Shown here: piece by piece, positions 23,597 through 36,500 of the stretch
Numbering within the stretch: the first letter of the stretch is position 1
Layout of the letters: every line of letters starts with the position of its first letter
Assembly (NCBI GenBank): GCA_031216445.1
Contig: CM062201.1
Span: forward strand, 3,589,501-3,653,500
DNA length: 64,000 nt
Origin: Lateolabrax maculatus
Taxonomy: Eukaryota; Chordata; Actinopteri; Acropomatiformes; Lateolabracidae
Reading direction: 5' to 3'
The notes under the pieces: generated by a model
Told to the model about the DNA's origin: nothing
Seen by the model: the letters and a program-made list of their open reading frames with translations, nothing else
Databases searched by the model: none
Made by a program: the position numbers and the translations under genes

Positions 23597-23870
23597 GTCC
23601 ACTCGCCTCCCTCAGCCGGATCGCCTCCGCCCGGCGGCTGGCCGTCACGCTCGCAGGGTTTTGCTCCCTGGTATTGGACTTATAAGGCACGGAAACCCGA
23701 AGGAGGCATCCACGGAGGGGAAACAGTGACTCTGCCGCTGATGGAGCTGCAGGAAACAAACCGAGTCACCACATCCCAGCGGGTTCCTCCACGCTGCGCG
23801 GCGGACAGGCAGCAGGTGGCCGCGGCTTTATACGGACCAGGTGTGTCGTCACTGTCCAATCACATCAGCG
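23597..23870 (-). promoter_or_regulatory. Candidate untranslated first exon and promoter of the mgat4c-like gene
   Basis: On the minus strand a good donor, GGAC|GTAAGT, falls at 23597/23596. The DNA upstream of it is GC- and CpG-rich with a CCAAT-type box (TGATTGGAC on the minus strand, about 23855-23863). Together with the acceptor directly before the coding ATG at 21250 this suggests a 5'UTR exon starting near 23.75-23.85 kb. This is inference; no transcript was seen. Confidence 0.45.
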
Positions 23871-24675
23871 ACTGCGGCTCAGACCAGCAGAGTCACCAGA
23901 GGACCTCTGCGGCCAGTCAAACACTCACACTTCACAATGCACGACGCATACACAGCTTTTATTATCTTAGGCGGGTTCACGTGTTCCTGTTTGCATTTGC
24001 CTTCAGCCACCTGTTGTCATGAAAGCCTCCAGTGTCCACATAAATCAGAAACATACGATCTACATTCAAGGAGGGCTACACATCTGGGAGCCTCTGCCAC
24101 TAAAACACTGCTGCACACAATAAAAACAGTATCCTTAACACTCTGAGTCTCTGGGCCTCTGTCCGGCTCTGAATCCCGTGAATGAGTAAGGTGGTTTCTT
24201 CCATGGGGGCAGTGTGTTTGTCTGTAAATATTATTATCTCTCAGTCCCAAGAGGAAAAAACTACTGACTGTTGACTTTGGGGCAGTGAGACTAGTCCTCC
24301 AGAGGGCCCCTATAAGGCCAAACCCTAACCTCACCTGAACTATTGTTTAATCTCCTTATTGTTGCTCCACAGTGGACAAAAACACAGCAAACTGAGGAGA
24401 GGAAAGGGCCTTGTTGAATCCTGTTAATCACACAAAGACTCAACTTTCACATCAGTGGTTTAGCTCATATGACTTATAATGTGTGAAGTGACACGCTTTC
24501 TGTCAGTGTGTGGTTTTCCTGTCGTGTGCAACAGTGCAGAGTGAGCCGGTAAATACTTGCAAGGCTGTTTTACATTTTGGTTAGGGAAGGAGTGTAGCCA
24601 GTGAACATCTTTTAGTGTAGTCAGTGAACATCAGGATTTACAGCAAGTACAATGATGTGTGTGTGTAAAGCATAT

Positions 24676-27600
24676 TTAATTTCCTTCAGAGGACAGTGTG
24701 TGCAGTACAGTGGTAAGGATGGAGAGAAACCCCCTCAGAGCTTTGTCATCTCTTGGCTGCTGCTTCAGAGTCACTTTTACTCCCTGCTCTCCTTCTCCGT
24801 CTTTTCTTGGCGCGGCTTCCTCTCCCCCACTGACCCGCTCCTCTCCCCTGCCCGCCGCTGCCTCCCCGTTGCCCACGCCTTCCTTTGCCTCTACTGCTCC
24901 AGCGTACAGCAGCTCCCCCAGGATGAGCGTACTGCGGGGGGTGTCGCCAGAGTGTGCAGGCTGGGTGTGTGTGTACAGGTAGACCCTCCAGGGGAGTGTG
25001 CGCGGCGGCGTGAAGGCCAGCGTCTGGATGTTGACCAGCTGCATCGCAGCCTGAAGGCTTTGTGGGGAGCAGCGGGGTATCGCCGGGCATTGGACGCGTT
25101 CTATCGAGCACACGTATTCATCCACATCTTCCATTTCCTCAGGACCTAGCCACAACACCACCCGGAGCAAAGTCAGAGAAATTGATGTCAGACGGATGAA
25201 ATGAAGTACAAGTATAAAGTAAACAGAAAATACTCATATAAAGTTCAAGTGTATCAAATTCGTTCTTAAATACATTACTTGAGTGACTTAGATACATTCC
25301 ACCATTGGAGATTTCACACCGTTTTTACAGCGGTTTGTTCCTTTCGAGCACAATTCCTGTCCCATCAAGAGGAAGCTTTTGGCGTGAAAGAATCTCCTTC
25401 CATTTAATTACCTTGCTCAGCAGGCAAAGCCTGTCGCTGCAGCCACAGACGCTCAAACTCCTCTGGGCTGAGAGCCGGGGAGAGGGACAAACTGAGCGGG
25501 GCCGCGGCGCTGGAAGCCAGGGCGTCGGCGGAGAAGCCTGCATGCCGGCCAGCCCTGTCTGAGCCTGGAGAGGATGTAGAAGGACGAAGATAGTAGGAAT
25601 GGGAGGGTGTGGGGAAGGTGGAAAAGGGAAGAAGGGAGAAAGAGGAGAGAGGGAGAATAAGGATGCAGCAACAGGGAGCCGGATGATGGACAGAGAGAGA
25701 GGAAGGTGGGGGGTGGTAAGGTTGAAGTGGGAGGGAGATGGGCCGTTAGGATGAGTGCCAGGGGAAAAGATTTGTGATTAAAAATGTCACTGCATTCCCA
25801 GAAATGGACCTTAACCTTGGGGGAAAAAACGTTCTCAGTGTTTGACCGAAATAACAATTTAGTATGTAAGCTTGATTCGTCTGGACCCCCTCAGCAGTAT
25901 CACAGTACAGAGTAAGCCACAGTGGCTTCAGACCCCTTAACCTTACTGCACACATTATTGTGTTATAGATTAATTTTTTTAACAAATGTATTTATTACAT
26001 TTGCAAAAATAGTTACACACACACACGTGCAAATAAATAAGCTGCACATAAAAAATGTAATATCTTGACTTCTCAAAAGAGTAACCGATTTCCAAACCTG
26101 GGCTAAAATATGTTTTGCTTGTAATAAAGATTTTCTTTTCTGCATTGCTTGTCAATACGCAGTTAAATTGATTCTGAGTGGTGTTTCACGTTTGGTGTTT
26201 ATTAGCAACATGGTGCCCAGAAGAGGAAGCCTAATGATTTTGGTGATCCCCTAACTTTTCCTCTAACGCCCAGCAGGTCAAAGTTTCCACTTCTGGACTG
26301 GACCTACTCTTCAGACATTGAGTTTTTGGTCACCTTCCCGTCCAAGGCCCTTCTTATCAGGTTACGGAGTTTGGCCAGAAAGCCAGCTCCAAGAAGAGTC
26401 CAGCTCACTGTGCTCTTGGGAACAATCCCATTTATAATGAGGATTTAAAACCCTTTCCCAAATCTATGCCTTGACACAGTTTGATCACAGAGGTTCTTGG
26501 ACTTAATGGCTTGGTGTTTGTTCTGACATGTGCTGTGAATTGTGGGAACGTACATAAATAGGTGTGGGCAATTCTCATGTCCAATCAATTCAATCTGTCA
26601 CACCAGAATACCAAACAAACATGTTGCCCCTGAGCTCTGAATACTAACTGTATGTAAATGAGAGATCTCAATTTTTGATTTTTAATACATCTGCAATAAA
26701 TTCTTGCTTCGTCATTATGGGATATTGTGTGGAAAATCATTGCCAAAAAAGTAAAATTAAACACAATGAAATGCAAACCTTTCTGCAGGCATTGTGCTGC
26801 ATGTCTGGCCTAAGGGCCAATACTGACAGCGAACGAAAAATATCATCCTTCAAACTACTCAGCAGTTACAAATATGGTAATCGAGCACAAGGCTTTACCG
26901 GTTTTGTAGCTGCAGTCCTTTCATGCTGGTCGCATACTCATCAGGGCTGACATTCCATGAGGTGAAGATTTTTTGTTCCAGTAGAGAAAGAGCAGGGAAA
27001 AAACCTCATTATAAAAACCAGAAATACCAGCAGCTCGCTAAGAAGCCAGTGAATCAGTGGGATTCATTGTTAAACAACCGTAATAGTTTCCTGCAGGTAC
27101 ATTAGTCATGTTCTGTTCTGTGAGGCAGGAAAAACCAGACTGCACGGCACCATGAGCTACACTGTTCAAACACTAATACCACAAGCAGACTGTGTTTGAG
27201 CCTTCAGAAACGGCTCTTCTTGGCTGTTGCAGACCATCATCCGCCACAAATGGAACTACTTTCTCTCTCTCCGTTGCACTACTCAACCATAATGACTCAA
27301 ATTCTCCTGGGCGACCTTGACTGGGATTGGCTCTCTCTCTGATAATTTTTTCTGATCTGATTCTCTAAAATTTAACACGAGCATGATCAGAAAATCAAAC
27401 TCTCTGTAATCCCTGTAAGTTTTGGAAGCAAATTGAGTCACAGACCCAACTCAGCTGAAATTAAGAACAAAAATGATACAGCTGGGCACTTAAACAAATA
27501 TTTTGTCAGAGCTGGCTGCATCTCTCAGATTGTCATTGATATAACTCCAGCACTGTGACACTGCTAGTTCACTAGAGGCCTCTTTTGTTTTTAGGCCTAT

Positions 27601-29870
27601 TTTTAAAAGAGGAAATGTGTACTGCTTTTAAAGCTTTTGTTCCAAAAAAGTCCCTGGGACCAGGCGACCCAGAGCCCTTCCTATTAAAGGTCGGAGCTGA
27701 AATTACTGCCAAGCCTGCAGCATATATCTTTAACTGCAGTCTGCAGTCAAATTCAATCCCAAAATGATGGAAGGCAGCTTGTGTGCTTCCCTTATTAAAG
27801 AGTGGAGATCCTCAGGATATTAACAATTACCACCCAATTTCCAAGCTCTCTATTCTTATTTAAATATTGGAAGCTCAAGTAAACTGTCAACTGAAACAAT
27901 TTCTGGCAGTTCAAGATATTTAGATATACAGTCAGCCCTGTTCCAGCAACTATGCTGGTATTAAATGATTTTTCTATGTCCTGGACAAAAAGCAACATTG
28001 TGCTGCTTTATTTATTGATCTGTCAAAAGCATCTGACTCTGTACACTATTGGTTAATAGACAAAGTGGTATTGGAATAGGGACTTAGCTATAAAATGGTT
28101 CAAGAATTATCTTACAGAGTGCACAGTGTGTTTTAACAGCTGGTCTTAATTCAGACTTTTCAGAAGTTTTAGAGGTTTTTATTTTCAAAATAATACTTGT
28201 TTTAACACATAGTCAGTATACTATCTCTCTGCTGTAAAGATTAGCCAGCCAGTCACAATCACAGCCACAGCTAATGTTACACCTACAGCAATAACAATAG
28301 CCATTAGCCACAGACATAGCCACGGCAATATAACCGCAGTCAAAGCAACAGCAATTGCTACAACCACAGCAAAAGCAAAGGCAGCACCCCCTGGAGCTGC
28401 TCTCACAGCCTGTGGCTACAGCCGGAGCTCGGCTGTCCTCAGATCAAAGGGATCCCGCGGCTCTCGGACAGACTGGTGAAGGCGCAGCTGTGGGTTCAGA
28501 AGGGAGGGTAACAGATGCTCCTCCTGGTCTAGGAATCTGTCCCTTATTAATGAAAGAATCTTGTCAAGAATGTCACTGTGCAGTCTTTGGTAGGCAGATC
28601 AAGTGTCCCCTCGCGCCATGCTTCGGTTTGGTGCACCTGTTTCCCCCCCACTGTCCCATCAAAGATGGCATCAAACCGGACCCTCTCCCTCTCAATGTTT
28701 TGACAAAACTCACAGACTCTAGCAAGACAGAAATGCATATCCAAGGCCTTGTTCTGCGGAATTCAACAAAGTGCATCTGGATAACAAAGAATGGCATAAA
28801 ATGTTGTTAGTAAAACATTTGATAGGCAGTTGGCCAGATAAGCAACAGTATCTCCATCATACTCAACCAAACAAAGCTGAACACATGCAACGGTTGTGTT
28901 AAATAAAGTTTTAAAGGGACAGTTCACCCCGAGTTGCCAAGTTTCTGAGGTATCGGCCACATGGATGTCTTCCTTCTCTCTAATATAATGGAACTAGACG
29001 GCACTCGGCTTGTGGTGCTCAAAGCGCCAACAAGATACATCTGAAAAACTCAACAGCGACGTCTCTTTCCAGAAATCATGACCCGGTTACTCAAATTAAT
29101 CTACAAACCTTGTTGTGAGCAGTCTCATGCAGGAACTATTTACTTATTACCGAACTACACCTGCAACCGTATGACCACGCAGAAGGAAGCGTGCATCTGC
29201 TCATGGACGAGAGGCATCTAAGGCGATACTGCTAGCTCACCCAGCACCACTGAGCTAGCTAACGTCACAGCTCAGCCGAGGAGGACGTCCCGCGCTGTCA
29301 GGAGCCCCTCGTGCATGAGTAGATGCATGCTTCCTTCTGCACGGTGATACCGTTTGAAGGGCTCATAGTAATATGATAACGTTTGATGAGAATGTTGCAA
29401 AAATATTAAAAAATCATATTTTCTTCATTCTAAGAAATACTGTACACCTTTACTAAAGGCTGCAGCGTAAGATACACTACAGAACGATTTGAATGTCTTC
29501 ACTCACCTGAATGAACCCTCTCAACTTGGCTACAGTTCAGTGTGTCTGAGAGGTCAGTGTTAGGCTTGGGGTCAAAGGTCACATGTTCAGGGCTTCCTCT
29601 GCTAGCTGACTCGGTCTCTACGGTACCCTGCCTCAGAGGCTCCAGAGTGTTGAAGCTGCATGCCCACTGGCTGATGGGCTCTGCGGGGCGGCCAATCAGA
29701 ACACCCAGGGAAGGATCCGACCTCCGACCCTGGAGGACCTTTCGTGTCTCTTCTATCCTACAATGCAACAGGCGGTAGTAGAGGAGCGCCTGGTCACGCA
29801 CACACATGTCTGTCTCCTCCTCTGGAAAACACGTGGAAAACAAGTGTTGACAATCTCATCTCTTTCTCTC

Positions 29871-29924
<54 letters not shown>

Positions 29925-32900
29925 ACACACCTATGCAGTAGTGCAGCAGTCTTCCGAGCATGTCCTGTGTCTCGGCAGGCCGGCACAAAAACAGCCTCAT
30001 GGTGGTCGTCAGCAGCTCCATCTTGACTCCCAGAGAGGCTTCGCTCCTCACTCCATCAATGAACACCTCCAACGTGTACGGGGCGCTGGATACTCGCTCC
30101 CCATACACGCCCAGCAGCCACAGCAAGGCCTGCCTGCCCTGATAGAGGAGTAGGAGAAAGAGCAGAGGATTTAGACTAAATTTGTGGTGACACACAGTCA
30201 TGCTGATGGCCTTGATGGCATCAAAAGAAGACTGCTCGTGTGTACGAGAACAAGTTCTTCAGATAACCATCTTGGCAAATTTGTTATGAGAAAGGCAATG
30301 CGTTCAACATGTTTATTAGGACTCACAGATACACACAATGCGTTTTAGTGAGAAACGCTAAATGTAAACATAACTTTGGGGGATGTTGGTAGTTCCTGCT
30401 GGTGTTGGCGGGTTCGGAGATTTTTTTATCTCGAGAATAAATGACGGGTTCATACAACATGTTGTCTGACCATGCCCGAAGGCGAAGCTGTTGGGCCACA
30501 CCTGAAGACGGCACAAAAAGCCTGATATCATGCTGGCGCACACTGTAGGACTCTTTCCTGGAAGGCATGCCACTCGATTGGACACCCAAAAAGTGACAGA
30601 AGTCACTAGTCAGATTTTGATGAGGATACTTTTACTGAAATAACATTTTAAATGCAGAACTTATACCTATACCTATATTCAGGTGTGCTACTTTTACTTT
30701 CACTACATTAAAACCAAGGCGAAGCTTAACTGAGCTGTCTTTGTGCAATTGTAACATAACAGAATTAACAGACATATATTACTTATGTAGTCTGTCGCAT
30801 GCCTTAGTCTGGTTTTAAACCACATGCAAAGTGGTGTGTCAATATGCAAATGTGGCTAGTGGTGGAGGAGGAAACAATACATGATTTTTAGTCCACAGGA
30901 AAACAACACTGTCCATCTAGTATCTATCTATCTACCAAACAAGTATTTAAGTACTATACTTTAATACACCTTTGAGATACTTGGTGAGGAGTGTCAGTGT
31001 GGATCTAAAGTGGCAGGGAGCTTTAGAAAGAAGTTGGAGAGGCTCTCTTTACCTCCAGCGTGAGGCAATACTGACATTCAGGTGCAGCTTTCAACCGACA
31101 ACACCGCTGTGGAGAATGCCCTGAATGAGATGAATGACTGCAATTGATTTTTGTATGCGCCTGTCCCCCAGGGTCCATTCTCACAATCCATCCATATGTA
31201 CAATATAATACTAGTACTGTGCTAAAGTAATGTTAAAATTAGTGAAAGGGGACAGGAACATGTCATCAGAAATATAGCAGAGAAATATAGAAGTGTGACA
31301 TTCAGTTGTGATGTAACACACCCATTTCCCTGAAACTTTGCATTATCACGTTGCTAAAACTCGATCAAAAATTATCTGCCACAGAGCAGGAGCTGTGAAG
31401 TTGGCAGGAATTCAGTATATTTCTCAAGGGCATTTCAGCAGGGTTGATGCCTGTTGATGCAGGCGTTTTAATCTTCGGCTGTCACGTTAAAGGACAGTAC
31501 ATTTACCCAAGTACTGCACTTACAGTAAATACAATTTTGAGGTACTTGTACTTTACTTGAGTATTTCCATTTTATTCGACTTTATATTTCTACTCCACTA
31601 CATTTCAGAGGAAAATATCATATTTTTTACCCCATTTATTTGACAGCTTACAAATTACTTTCCTGCTTAAGATTTTACATATTACTTAATAAAATATGAT
31701 GCATTGTTATGGATCAAACTACCATCAACAGGATGATATAAAGTGATTAAAATTAGTTCCATCTTCACCACCTACAATATTAATTACTTCTTATATATTT
31801 AAAAATATATATTATTTCATAACATGAAATATTCAAGACAAAATAAGCACCAATCCAAGTTTGAAGAAAACATCCGTTCACTCCCTGTTTACTATATCCA
31901 TGTTTCAAATGTCTGAAAATGAAATGTATGCACTATATAGTGCCCTCAAAAACTCATACAATAGAACATTTTACAAAAAAACCCACAAAGTAATGCACAG
32001 CATTTTATACATGCAAAAATTATAGTTTGACAGTACACCAGTGATGATGCAAAATTATGATAATCTGGAAAGTGTACGGCTCACTGCAAACTACTGAGGA
32101 CTGCATCTGCTTTTGAGTTGATGCATTCTGCCCAGACAGGTTTTGCATTTATCAAACAATGTTTGCAAAGTGCATCTCACTCCTCACTGCATATGCAATT
32201 CAGGAACGATATAATAGTAGGGGACATGTTAAGAGGTTGATTATGTATCTGTGATATTTTTTTTTTTTTTTGCAGAGAAAATTCCTCGTCTCCAAAGACA
32301 AGCGTAAACATACCGCAAAGGGGATTTCCAAGAGACACAAAAAGGGTTGTAGTGGGGAAAATAAACATGCTTTAAACATAGACTTGTTAGGAACTAAAAA
32401 CTGATTATTAGATGGAAAAATTAAGCACTTAGGCTATTATCAATACACACAATGACTGATTACTGTAACATAAACAAATAGTGGACTGGGTTTTGTGGTT
32501 GTGTTTGAATTTAAACCTGTGCATCAATGAACTGTAAAATCACTACAGGCTGCAAATGCGACAGGATGTAAAGGCTTTACGACATTTTAACATCCAGGCC
32601 GTATTTGGGTGTGGCTGCAGTGCCAGCTAGGGTCTGACCTGGCTATCCTGCAGCGTCTCCTCGCAGCCCTCCAGAGCCAAACACACAGTGTCGCTACACT
32701 GAGGACACACCCAGACCAGGTCACGCATTGTCTGCACCACCGCTGAGGAGTGTGGGGGTGGGGGAGAGAGAGAAACAGAGAGAGATAGACAGAGTTGAAA
32801 AACTGGCTGAATGATGAACTGGCTCGTTTATCCTCACTGTCACAAACAAAGAATGCAGTGAGTGTAGGGGGAAGAGTTTTACCAGAAGTGATGTGCTCCT

Positions 32901-33474
32901 GTTTGAGCCCCAGCAGTCCAGTAAGGATTTCTAGACATCTGTCGCTATAGCTCCGTCCAATACGACCTGCAGCCAATCCCCACAGGATAACACAGGATAT
33001 GAGTGAGAATGGGATGCCCACACCACTGGGTGATGAGATTTAAAAATATATATATTTTCAGCACTCTAAATGTGGTGTGTATATTTATATCTTGCCCAGG
33101 GTCCTAAAAAAACACGAAGACTTCTTTTTTTTCAGGGTGCTGAATGTTTTCCTTACTATTCAACACGTGTAGTAAGGATAATGTGGAATTACAGGGAAGT
33201 GTATTTTTTTGGCAGAACCAGGTAATATATATATTTCTATGAAACATGTAGTCTGACTTGTAATCTGCCCGAGCTTTGCTGGTGTTAAATGTTTGGGAAA
33301 AAAATAGGAAATAAAGGAAATAAGAGAGAATAAAAACTAGTCTTCCTATTATTATGAACAAAAGCTAGAAGAATAGGAAGGATATGAAAGTAAGGGTCTG
33401 TCTTATAATAAAGACATAGTAAACAAGAAAGGGAGTGCATGGTCATACATTATACTGCCACATAAAATAGTTTG

Positions 33475-33508
<34 letters not shown>

Positions 33509-36500
33509 TGTGTGCATGCGTTTACCTATAGCTGAGATGGCAGCCTGGGCAGTGTCAGTGTTGACATCAGTGCAGTATCCTTTCAGCTCATCCAGTAACA
33601 TTGCTACATTCTCATCATTCACCAGCTCCACCAGCACCTGCAAACACAACAGTACTAGTTTTACTATCATTAAAGTACTGGACTGCTACTGCTCGTACTG
33701 GGTAGAAACTGTGGATATCATTGCATGTTAAAGGGGTACTCCAGTGATTTAACACTTCCATAAAGATGAATAAAAATTGAAGCAGCAGAGGGTGAGATAT
33801 TCTGACCTTTATTCTCTAGTATGGGTCAAGCTTCAAACACTCATTTTTCACCCATTTTCTTAGCTCATTAACTAGCCCTCTGTGGCAACTGTCCAGACAC
33901 TGCAAGTTTCTCTCGGGGCAGGCATAATTTGACACTTTGGGAGTAGGCTCTCTTGCTTAGAGTTAAATGAAAAGATTGATACCACTGTCTTGTCTGGATG
34001 CTAAATGAAGCTGGAGCCAGGAGACGGTTAGCCTAGCTTAGCATAATGACTGGGAGCAGGGGGAAACAGCTAGCCTGGTTATGACTGAAGTTCAAAAATG
34101 CATCTACCAGGTCCTCTGAACTAATCAACACATTAAATATCGTTTGTTTAATCTGTATAAAAGACACATTTTCTAAACATGTGCCGGCTTTATGGGGGGT
34201 TACTGGCAGAATTGTTGGCTGGAAGCAGTGGTTGCCAGCAGCCAGCAGAGACTCTTCTCATCTTAATCTAGGCAACAAGGTAAATAAGTGAATTTCCCAA
34301 ATTGTTGCATTATTGAAAGTAAATTTCAATTATTATTATTGTTTACTGATGTTGTTATTGTTGTTTATTGTTATGATCATTTATTGTTATTTTTAGTTGT
34401 TATGTGTGTTGTTATTGATTATGGTTATTGATATTATTATTTTCCATTAGTATTGCATTAGCACTTATTTGTTGATTAAGAAACACACATTTTCACTCTG
34501 TGTACCTGAACTAAAATGATTCAAGCACAGAGTCAACCATGAACCTGGGGCCAGCAGCAGAAAAGCATTCTCTAACCCGTAAGTACAATGGTGTTAAAAA
34601 CAGAATGATTAAACTCAAACTGTTTAAACCTATTTTGTTGCATTTTAAATGGGAGTATGCGGTTACGAACAGTCTGGTAAAGAGGGGAGTTTAAGGCATC
34701 ATTTGTTTCAACTCTAGTTTCCAATTAGCTGTTACAAAAACAGCAAATCGCAGAACAGCTGCAGCACAACATAATATTGAAGACAGAATAAAGACATAAT
34801 CGACTGAAGACTTCTAACACTGAGTCAAACAGGAATCACCTGCATCTTCCTTTGCTTGATATAGGCTGGCTCAGCATAGCCACAGAAGAATCGTTTGTAG
34901 TGCGCCCCCATCAGGCCAGGGAGAGAACGCAACAGCAACTAGAAGAAGACAAAGACACAATTTCATTTCTTAAACTGTATCCATGCATCCATCTGACAAG
35001 AGATTTCCACTGACAAAGAAACTGATCAACTGAATGGAAATATTGATGCAGAAAATAACATACTTTGTGTCTCTACCCCCTCAGCACATTAACGTGTGCC
35101 ACACACAGGCAAATGATGAGGCTTTCTCATGCAAACAATTTTGTCTGTCAGACAAACTAAACATTCATATTTTGCATTGGGTCTTTTTCAACATTTTTTT
35201 CACTGTTATTTATACGAACACTTCATCCACATTCAACATCCACAACTAATAAAAATCTACTTTTTTGATATCTATTTTTTTTTAAATAAAGTTTAACTGT
35301 TGTTTATTAAAGGATGATGAGTAAAGATAAATTATGAGACACAGCAACAATGATAATCAATACAATGTACAGTAATTGTCTTCCTGAGGATCTAGAGGAG
35401 GAAAGATTTGCTCACACTTTTTTAAAGCAGCTTCCAACTATTTTACGTTGCCTTTCAATAACGAGTATTGCAACAAAGCAAGAACAACATAGTATATACA
35501 AAGTTAACACCACACTTCATACAAGTGTTTGATTTTGGCCCAGGATTAAGAGCGATGCCATTTGATCTGGCCTGTTGTACTAGGTACTTAGGGGTCAAAC
35601 AGAAAAATTAGAAATCAGTGTTTGATAGTCAATTAATCATTTATGTCATGCATTGCTTGCTGCTTTTCCTTATCTTATCTGACTATAAACTGAATACTTT
35701 TGGGTTTTGGACTGTTGGTCAAAAAGAACAGGCAGTATGAGGATGTCACCTTGGATTTTGGCAAGTTGCGCTGGCATTTTTCACTGATTATTATAGACGA
35801 AATAATGGTTGGTTTACTGAGAAAAAAATCTGCAGATTGGTGGTGAAAATGGTCGATATGTCTATAAATGTATATATGAGTATAAACTGTATTTATGTAA
35901 TCATTATTTAAAAAATTTAGATATAAAATTACCTAGGTTATGGACGCTTTTCTGTCCCAGTTTCTGTGTCCGTCCTGATTTATTTTTTGTTCTTTTCCTA
36001 ACACATTTGGTTTTTCTTTTCTTCTCTTTTAACACCCATTCACACCATGTATTGGAGCACTGAAACTTAGCATTATTGTGTGAAGTAATTAAAAGTTAGT
36101 ATTACATCTTAGCAAGTGCATAGTTTGTGTGAGTTCCTACTTGTGGATGAAATGTGCTACATAATTGCAGTCTTGTCTTGCCCAGACTAGTCAAGGCTGA
36201 TTGGATACTTTCACATCCTCTATCTTGAATTATTCACACCGACCTGTATGTGGCAGAGGGCAGTGAACCTCATCTCTCTGGACACACTCCCACAGGCGGC
36301 CAGCAAGGGTCCACGTACTCGCTCCAAGGCCGCCAGACTGACAGCAGGCAGTCTGGAGCAGAGGCTGAGGAAGAGGCTGAGGGTAGCGGCCATGACCGGG
36401 GGGTGGGGACTGATCAGGGAGGCATCCAGCAGGGACAGGATGTCAAAAAGCTCGTCCTCTGACTGAGGCCGGTAGCGCTGGAGGATCCTCAGCACCTCAC

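Noticed and set aside
24652..25149. 165-codon plus-strand ORF
   Set aside because: It is the antisense shadow of ap4b1 exon 13, which matches the AP-4 ear domain on the minus strand.
28221..28406. Hydrophobic Ala/Val-rich minus-strand ORF resembling a membrane protein
   Set aside because: It comes from a degenerate CAGCCA-type simple repeat inside an ap4b1 intron; no splice context or family resemblance.
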